This document shows, in pieces, positions 59,204 through 64,000 of a DNA stretch of 64,000 bases. The notes beneath the pieces were generated by a model that saw only the letters and a program-made list of their open reading frames with translations, was not told the DNA's origin and searched no databases. Position 1 is the first letter of the stretch. Each line of letters starts with the position of its first letter. The DNA is from Parvibaculum sp963975745 (GTDB taxonomy: Bacteria; Pseudomonadota; Alphaproteobacteria; Parvibaculales; Parvibaculaceae): assembly GCF_963975745.1 (NCBI RefSeq), contig NZ_CAXBIB010000014.1, positions 1 to 64,000 on the forward strand, given 5' to 3'. The position numbers and the translations under genes are program-made.

Positions 59204-61558
59204 TCAGTGAACGGGCGCGTTCTTCATTTTCGCGACCGGACGCGAACGCGGGAAGAGCATTTCCAGCGTCACGGCCAGGGCCGGCAGCACCGTCACCGCC
59301 ATGATCATGTTGACCATGAACATGAAGGAGAGCAGCAGACCCATATCGGCCTGGAACTTCAGGTCCGAGAAGGCCCAGGTCGACACGCCCACCGCCAGCG
59401 TCAGGGCGGTGAAGAAGGTCGCCATGCCCGCTTCCAGCAGCGACTGACGGAAGGCGTCGGAGATGTTCAACCCCTCGCCCAGATAGTAGGGAACGCGGTT
59501 GTAGATGTAGTAGGCGTAGTCGACGCCGATACCGACGGCCAGCACCATCACCGGCAGCGTGGCAACCGTCAGACCGATCTGCAGCATCTCCATGAACCAG
59601 TAGCCGAAGAAGGTGCCGAAGGTCAGCGGCAGACAACAGGCGATGACCGCGCGCCAGTCGCGATAGGTCAGCGCCACCAGTGCGATGATGACCGCATAGA
59701 CCCACATGATCATCGGCAATTCGGTTTCGGTGATCTCCTGGTTGACGGCAGCCTGCACGCCCATGTTGCCGGAGGCCAGCCGGATCGTGACGCCTTCCAT
59801 CTTGTTGGTGTTGCGGAACTCCTCGATGGCGGCGATGGCGGCCTTGATGGTCGTCGCCTTGGCGTCGCGCAGATAGAACATGTGCGGCAGAACCGTGCAG
59901 GTCTGGTTGTAGAGCGAGGAGGCGCCCGGCACGGTGTTGGAGGCCTGGGCCAGCGCCGGCCGGTTGCGCGGAATGTCCTTCCACTTCAGATTGCCTTCGT
60001 TCCAGCCGGCGGCCGAGCCCTTGATCGCGAAGGGCAGCGAGACGACCAGCGTCACGTCCGGCACGTTCTGCATGTACCAGGAGAAGCGGTTGAGATACTC
60101 CATGTAGGGATATTGCACGCAGCTGTCCGGCGGCGTCTCGACGACGGCGATCAGCACGTTGAGACCCAGCGCATAGCTTTCGGCGATCTCGGTCGAGTCG
60201 ATATTGTAGCGCGCGTCGGGGCGCAGTTCCGGCGCACCGGCATGCAGCGCACCGACATGGCGGTTCATCGCCTGGTTGACGGCGATGGCGAAGAGCACCG
60301 TCGCGCCCGCCAGCAGGAACGGGGCGATCTTGCGGTTGGCGACGAAGCCCAGCGAACGCATGATCTTCAGGCGCACCTCGCGCGAGCGCTGAACCCGATG
60401 AACGAATCGCTCGTCGAACTTCAGGTAGCTGACCAGCAGCGGCAGCATGACGAGGTTGGTCGCGACCTTCAGGATGACACCGATCGAGGCGGTGATCGCC
60501 AGTTCGCGGATCATCGGCACCGGGATCAGATAGAGCGTCGCGAAGCTGACCAGCGTCGTGATCAGCGCCATTGAACCCGGGATGAAGAGACGCGAGAAGG
60601 CGGTGCGCGCGGCCGTTTCGGCATTGGCGCCGCCGCTGATCTCGGCGGTGACCACGTTTATCTGCTGCACGCCGTGGCTGACGCCGATGGCGAAGACCAG
60701 GAAGGGCACCAGCACGGCCAGCGGATCGAGGCCGTAGCCGAGGAAGTTCAGGAGGCCGAATTGCCAGACCACCGAGGTCAGCGAGGCAAAGAGCGTGGCC
60801 GCCGTCAGCATGATCGAGCGCGAATAGAGATAGACCGCGAGCGCGGTCAGGACAAAGGCGACGAAGAAGAAGGTGACGACGGTGCCGGCACCATCTGCGA
60901 TGTCGCCGATCAGCTTGGCAAAGCCGATGATGCGGATCGTGTGGTCTTCGGTCTCGTATTTCTCGCGGATCTGGGCTTCGAGCTTGGCGGCGAGATCGAA
61001 ATAGTTGAGGCGCTCGCCGGTCGAGGGATCGAAATCCTGGAGCTCGGCCACGACCATCGCCGAATGGAAATCGTCGGAGACGAGACGGCCGACATAGCCG
61101 CCGCGAATGACGTTGTTCTGGACGTTCATCAACGCCTGCTCGGTCATCGTGTCGGCGGTGACCTTGCCGGAAATCACGTCATCGGCGCTGATGCCTTCCT
61201 CGGTGATCTCGATGTAGCGCGTGTTCGGCGTCCAGAGCGAGGTCACGGTGTGGCGCGAGACGCCGGGCAGGAAGAAGATGTCGTCGGTCAGGTCCTTGTA
61301 GACCTTGAAGAATTCCTTGGTCCAGATCGTGCCCTCATTGGCCTCCATCACCACGATGATGCGGTTGGAGCCGAAGAGCTGGTCGCGATATTCCTGGAAG
61401 GTCTCGATGTATTCGTGGCCGATCGGGAGCTGCTTGTCGAAACCGGCATCCATGCGCAGGTTCAGCGCGTAGAAACCCGAAACGACCGTGAAGGCGAGAA
61501 GGCCGGCCAGAATGAAGAAACGCAGGCCGAAAACGACATTCTCAAGTAACTTAATCAT
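59204..61558 (-). CDS. RND-superfamily exporter (MMPL/hydrophobe type)
   Basis: A 784-residue membrane protein with about 12 transmembrane helices in two homologous halves and two large periplasmic loops. The first helix follows MIKLLENVVFGLRFFILAGL. Central segments include FLVFAIGVSHGVQQINVV and, in the second half, VMVLAVGIGVDYAYYIYNRV, with acidic residues in the membrane typical of proton-driven transport. The family exports lipids, hopanoids or sterol-like hydrophobes. No membrane-fusion or outer-membrane partner is adjacent. Flanking P450 and diiron oxygenase genes suggest a hydrophobic substrate. The start at 61558 is chosen by family alignment; an upstream ATG at 61588 is possible. 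Confidence 0.9.
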   Translation of the reverse strand: MIKLLENVVFGLRFFILAGLLAFTVVSGFYALNLRMDAGFDKQLPIGHEYIETFQEYRDQLFGSNRIIVVMEANEGTIWTKEFFKVYKDLTDDIFFLPGVSRHTVTSLWTPNTRYIEITEEGISADDVISGKVTADTMTEQALMNVQNNVIRGGYVGRLVSDDFHSAMVVAELQDFDPSTGERLNYFDLAAKLEAQIREKYETEDHTIRIIGFAKLIGDIADGAGTVVTFFFVAFVLTALAVYLYSRSIMLTAATLFASLTSVVWQFGLLNFLGYGLDPLAVLVPFLVFAIGVSHGVQQINVVTAEISGGANAETAARTAFSRLFIPGSMALITTLVSFATLYLIPVPMIRELAITASIGVILKVATNLVMLPLLVSYLKFDERFVHRVQRSREVRLKIMRSLGFVANRKIAPFLLAGATVLFAIAVNQAMNRHVGALHAGAPELRPDARYNIDSTEIAESYALGLNVLIAVVETPPDSCVQYPYMEYLNRFSWYMQNVPDVTLVVSLPFAIKGSAAGWNEGNLKWKDIPRNRPALAQASNTVPGASSLYNQTCTVLPHMFYLRDAKATTIKAAIAAIEEFRNTNKMEGVTIRLASGNMGVQAAVNQEITETELPMIMWVYAVIIALVALTYRDWRAVIACCLPLTFGTFFGYWFMEMLQIGLTVATLPVMVLAVGIGVDYAYYIYNRVPYYLGEGLNISDAFRQSLLEAGMATFFTALTLAVGVSTWAFSDLKFQADMGLLLSFMFMVNMIMAVTVLPALAVTLEMLFPRSRPVAKMKNAPVH

Positions 61559-62176
61559 GGACTTTACCCATCGCTCCCCTGGCCGCATCACCGCGCATGG
61601 CGGCGGACGGCGCCGTTGCAAATCCCTGCCCGCCGGCCGGGCCGGATGGCGCTTGGCACCGGTCGCGGCTGCATCGGCATGCAGCGGCGCGAGCCGGCCT
61701 CTTGTCGTCCTGGAGGTCTGCCGGCCGCCGCCTGTAGCGCCTGGCCCGGCATGGCGGTCCCGCTCGAACCGCCCCTCCCGAAAAATCAGCGCTCGCCGGT
61801 CCGCGGCCTTGCGGCCGGGCGCGAGCACAATGTCGTTCGGGGTTTATGCCCCCTCCCAGGATGCCTTTCTCTTGTGACGGCGCGTCATCGGTCCCCCGCG
61901 CGGCCGTCCGGAACGGTCATCTTTCGTTACTTAAGCAGATAGCACAATTTTCGCCGCTTTGTAACGGGTGCGTAGTCATCATCCGTGAAGTTTAGATGGG
62001 CAGGGTTAACGGCTGGCAAGGAAGTTGACGCCAGCGTCACTTTCTTCTTGACCCGGCGCCGCTTCACCCTATTCTGCTGGCAACGAGACAAGATGGAAGT
62101 GCCGCCCCCGCGGCGCGAAACCGTCATTTGCGTTTGCCGGAAACATCTCTTTCCGGCCGTCATTCCGGAGGACCCG
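61559..62176. other. Divergent intergenic region between the RND and diiron-protein genes
   Basis: 618 bp with no supported gene; the open frames here lack recognisable protein features and lie in GC-rich sequence. The AT-richer part at 61915-62010 (around CGTTACTTAAGCAGATAGCA) is the likely promoter zone. GGAGGA at 62166-62171 is the ribosome-binding site of the diiron gene. Confidence 0.45.
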
Positions 62177-63310
62177 ATGACCGAGATTCGGCAGATTACC
62201 AAGGACAATGCCTATGACGCCGTCGCGCCGGACGATTTCCCGGCGATGATGGAAGTCGACCGCTACAACGCGCGCTCGACCGCCTTCGACAAGATCATTT
62301 CGGCGACCCATGACCATTTCTGGGATCCGCTCGACAAGAAGTATATCGACTTCAGCGAGCCCTTCGATCTCGAGAACCAGATGATCATGCCCGAGGAGAT
62401 GGTGCCGGAACTCAGGCTGCCCTGCGTCCAGGCGCTGGACCGCAAGGCGCAGGTCAAGCTCGCCAATGAGAGCGCGCGCTGGGCCCTGTCCTCGATCCTG
62501 CATGGCGAACAGGGCGCGCTGAACCTGTCGGCGTCGCTCTGCCACATTCTCCGCGATCCGGGTGCGCAGGAATATGCCGCCAACCAGACCCGCGAAGAAG
62601 CCCGCCATGTCACGGCCTTCGCCAAATACGTCCAGGCCCGCTGGGGCAAGCCGCTGCCGGTCGGCACGACGCTGGGCGGCCTTCTGACCGACATTGTGCG
62701 CGCGCCGGAGGTCTACAAGAAGATCGTCGGCATGCAGATGCTGGTCGAGGGTCTCGCCATGGGCGCCTTCGCGACGCTCTATGCCAAGTCGAACGACCCG
62801 CTGCTCGTCAAACTCACGCAGCTCGTCATGACCGACGAGGCCTTCCACCACAAGTTCGGCAAGATCTGGGCCGACCGCACGATCCCGAACCTGTCGGAAG
62901 AAGAGCAGAACATCATCGAGGACTGGGCGGCCGAGTGCTTCCAGACGCTGCTGTTCAACCTCGTCAACCCCGAGCAGAAGCAGGTCATCTATGGCGATTT
63001 CGGTCTCGACTGGCAGCAGGTCCAGCTCGAGATGCTCGAAGCCTTCGGCGACGACGACCGCCGCGAAGCGATGAAGGAAGGCACCAACATCTTCCGGGTG
63101 CTGATCAAGACGCTGCTCAAGGCCGGCATCATCACCGACCGCACCAAGGCCTTCTATGCGACCTATGTCGACATGGAAGAGCTCCGGGGCGAAGGCGACC
63201 GCATGGTCGGCGACGACATCGCCGAGGACGGCATCCGCTATCTGCAGAAGATCAATTTCGGCGCCAATATCGACGCGCTGAAGGAAGTCACGATCTCCGC
63301 AGCCGAATGA
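62177..63310 (+). CDS. Ferritin-like diiron protein, probable oxygenase
   Basis: A 377-residue helical protein. Carboxylate/histidine metal ligands appear in HGEQGALNLSASLCH, TREEARHVTAF (ExxH) and VMTDEAFHHKFGKIW (ExxH), the two-iron arrangement of the ferritin-like oxygenase superfamily. GGAGGA precedes the ATG at 62177; the open frame upstream is not protein-like. Relatives include AurF-type N-oxygenases and other diiron monooxygenases; the substrate is unknown. It is placed between the RND exporter and a CYP153-like gene, consistent with hydrocarbon or lipid modification. Confidence 0.8.
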   Translation: MTEIRQITKDNAYDAVAPDDFPAMMEVDRYNARSTAFDKIISATHDHFWDPLDKKYIDFSEPFDLENQMIMPEEMVPELRLPCVQALDRKAQVKLANESARWALSSILHGEQGALNLSASLCHILRDPGAQEYAANQTREEARHVTAFAKYVQARWGKPLPVGTTLGGLLTDIVRAPEVYKKIVGMQMLVEGLAMGAFATLYAKSNDPLLVKLTQLVMTDEAFHHKFGKIWADRTIPNLSEEEQNIIEDWAAECFQTLLFNLVNPEQKQVIYGDFGLDWQQVQLEMLEAFGDDDRREAMKEGTNIFRVLIKTLLKAGIITDRTKAFYATYVDMEELRGEGDRMVGDDIAEDGIRYLQKINFGANIDALKEVTISAAE

Positions 63311-63377
63311 TCCTGTCTGTTGCGTGCGTAAAGTGAAGAAGGCGTAGAGTTTCCCTCAGCTCGATCCCTCACAAACT

Positions 63378-63407
63378 GGGCGGCTCCATACCGGAGCCGC
63401 CCTTTTT
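63378..63407 (+). terminator. Intrinsic terminator of the diiron-protein gene
   Basis: A 10-bp stem GGGCGGCTCC / GGAGCCGCCC with ATACC loop, followed by TTTTT. Confidence 0.93.
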
Positions 63408-63435
63408 GTTGTTGGCGGGGCGACGTCCCATGCAC

Positions 63436-63469
63436 AAAAAAGCCGGGCGCGGATTTCTCCGGCCCGGCT
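63436..63469 (-). terminator. Intrinsic terminator of the right-hand P450 gene
   Basis: On the minus strand AGCCGGGC and GCCCGGCT form an 8-bp stem around a 13-nt loop, followed by TTTTT, 21 bp after the P450 stop. Confidence 0.8.
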
Positions 63470-63489
63470 CTTTCGTTGCGGCTGTTGCC

Positions 63490-64000
63490 TCAGTGCTTGC
63501 GCTTCGGCAGTTCGACCATCATCTTTTCATAGCCCTTGACGAAGGGCGAGAACACGCGGGTCGGCTCCTCGAGAACGCGGATCGGCTCGTCCGGCCAGCG
63601 TTTCAGGATTTCCTCCCAGACGATGCGGAGCTGCATCTCGGCCAGGCGGTTGCCGACGCAGCGGTGAATGCCGAAACCGAAGGAGAGATGCTGGCGGGCG
63701 CGATCGCGGTCGATCACGAGCTGGTTCGGATTGGAGATCACGTCCTCGTCGCGGTTGCCCGAGACGTACCACATCGCAACCTTGTCGCCCTTCTTGATCT
63801 GCTTGCCGCCGAGCTCGACATCCTGAAGCGCGGTGCGGCGCATATGTGCCAGCGGCGTCTGCCAGCGGATGATCTCGGCCACCATGTTCGGGATCAGCGA
63901 GGGGTTCGCCTGCAGCTTCTTGTACTGCTCCGGGAACTTGTTGAGCGCGTAGAGGCCGCCGGTGATCGAGTTGCGCGTCGTGTCGTTGCCGCCGACGATC
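63490..64000 (-). CDS. CYP153-like cytochrome P450 (alkane hydroxylase type), 5' end outside window
   Basis: The C-terminal 169 codons of a P450; the gene continues past the window edge. Visible are the I-helix IVGGNDTTRNS, the ExxR segment MVAEIIRWQTPLAHMRRTA, and the heme loop FGFGIHRCVGNRLAEMQLR. These closely follow CYP153 enzymes, which hydroxylate terminal carbons of medium-chain alkanes with ferredoxin partners. An in-frame ATG at 63885 is internal, because coding similarity continues upstream of it. It converges on the diiron-protein gene. Confidence 0.92.
   Translation of the reverse strand, partial: IVGGNDTTRNSITGGLYALNKFPEQYKKLQANPSLIPNMVAEIIRWQTPLAHMRRTALQDVELGGKQIKKGDKVAMWYVSGNRDEDVISNPNQLVIDRDRARQHLSFGFGIHRCVGNRLAEMQLRIVWEEILKRWPDEPIRVLEEPTRVFSPFVKGYEKMMVELPKRKH

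Noticed and set aside
61616..61942. Short plus-strand frame upstream of the diiron gene
   Set aside because: Arginine/proline-rich shadow in GC-rich leader without ribosome-binding site or domain.

Overview
This is a GC-rich chromosomal segment from an alphaproteobacterium, most likely Rhizobiales/Parvibaculum-like. That placement is inferred from gene order and content, since no rRNA is present. The strongest clue is the block divL - ahcY - ptsH - EIIA(Man) - hprK - chvG - chvI - (M20 peptidase) - pckA at 7.8-19.8 kb. It matches the conserved rhizobial ChvG/ChvI-HPr-kinase neighbourhood and includes a DivL with tyrosine in place of the phospho-accepting histidine. A CYP153-type P450, a second P450, an RND exporter and a diiron protein at the right end suggest a hydrocarbon- or lipid-metabolising organism.

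Layout: 0-7.7 kb holds a possible IS end, a DedA/YqaA-like membrane protein, a GMC oxidoreductase with a sulfotransferase-like partner, a reductase with a two-subunit molybdenum hydroxylase (IorAB type), and a secreted Cu/Zn SOD. 7.8-19.9 kb is the regulatory/central-metabolism block. 19.9-26.9 kb carries polA, an orphan ABC ATPase, a PAS protein, a TetR/dehydrogenase pair with a clear operator, and tRNA-Arg(CCG). 26.9-35.8 kb is accessory. It starts with a 12-bp minisatellite, an orphan Pho-box array and a LexA-like box abutting a small zinc-ribbon gene. Next come a nucleotidyltransferase whose HEPN-like partner is truncated, an AT-richer three-gene cassette (two-TM protein, ImmA/IrrE peptidase, Beta-family protein) and a single-chain restriction-methyltransferase. 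It ends with a MORN-repeat gene lodged between a YjbR gene and a partial copy of it, and clusters of dispersed palindromes.

35.8-44.5 kb holds a three-domain biotin-dependent carboxylase, a TonB receptor with a Fur-like palindrome, a porin behind a textbook Pho box, and a PstS-like binding protein. 44.6-49.8 kb holds a zinc alcohol dehydrogenase, an MFS transporter, two alkylation-repair genes (Ada/AlkA fusion, Ogt) and two tiny membrane proteins. 49.8-55.1 kb is the biotin locus: bioB-bioA on one strand, and a quinone-oxidoreductase-like gene with bioF-bioD on the other. 55.3-57.7 kb holds a ParA-like ATPase, a SPOR protein and a HAD hydrolase. 57.9-64 kb is the P450/RND/diiron/CYP153 group, with the last gene cut by the window edge.

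The candidate undescribed system is the cassette at 28460-30465, beside the restriction enzyme and inserted where a HEPN/MNT module is broken. Its defence role is an inference from domains and context; no integrase or attachment site was found.
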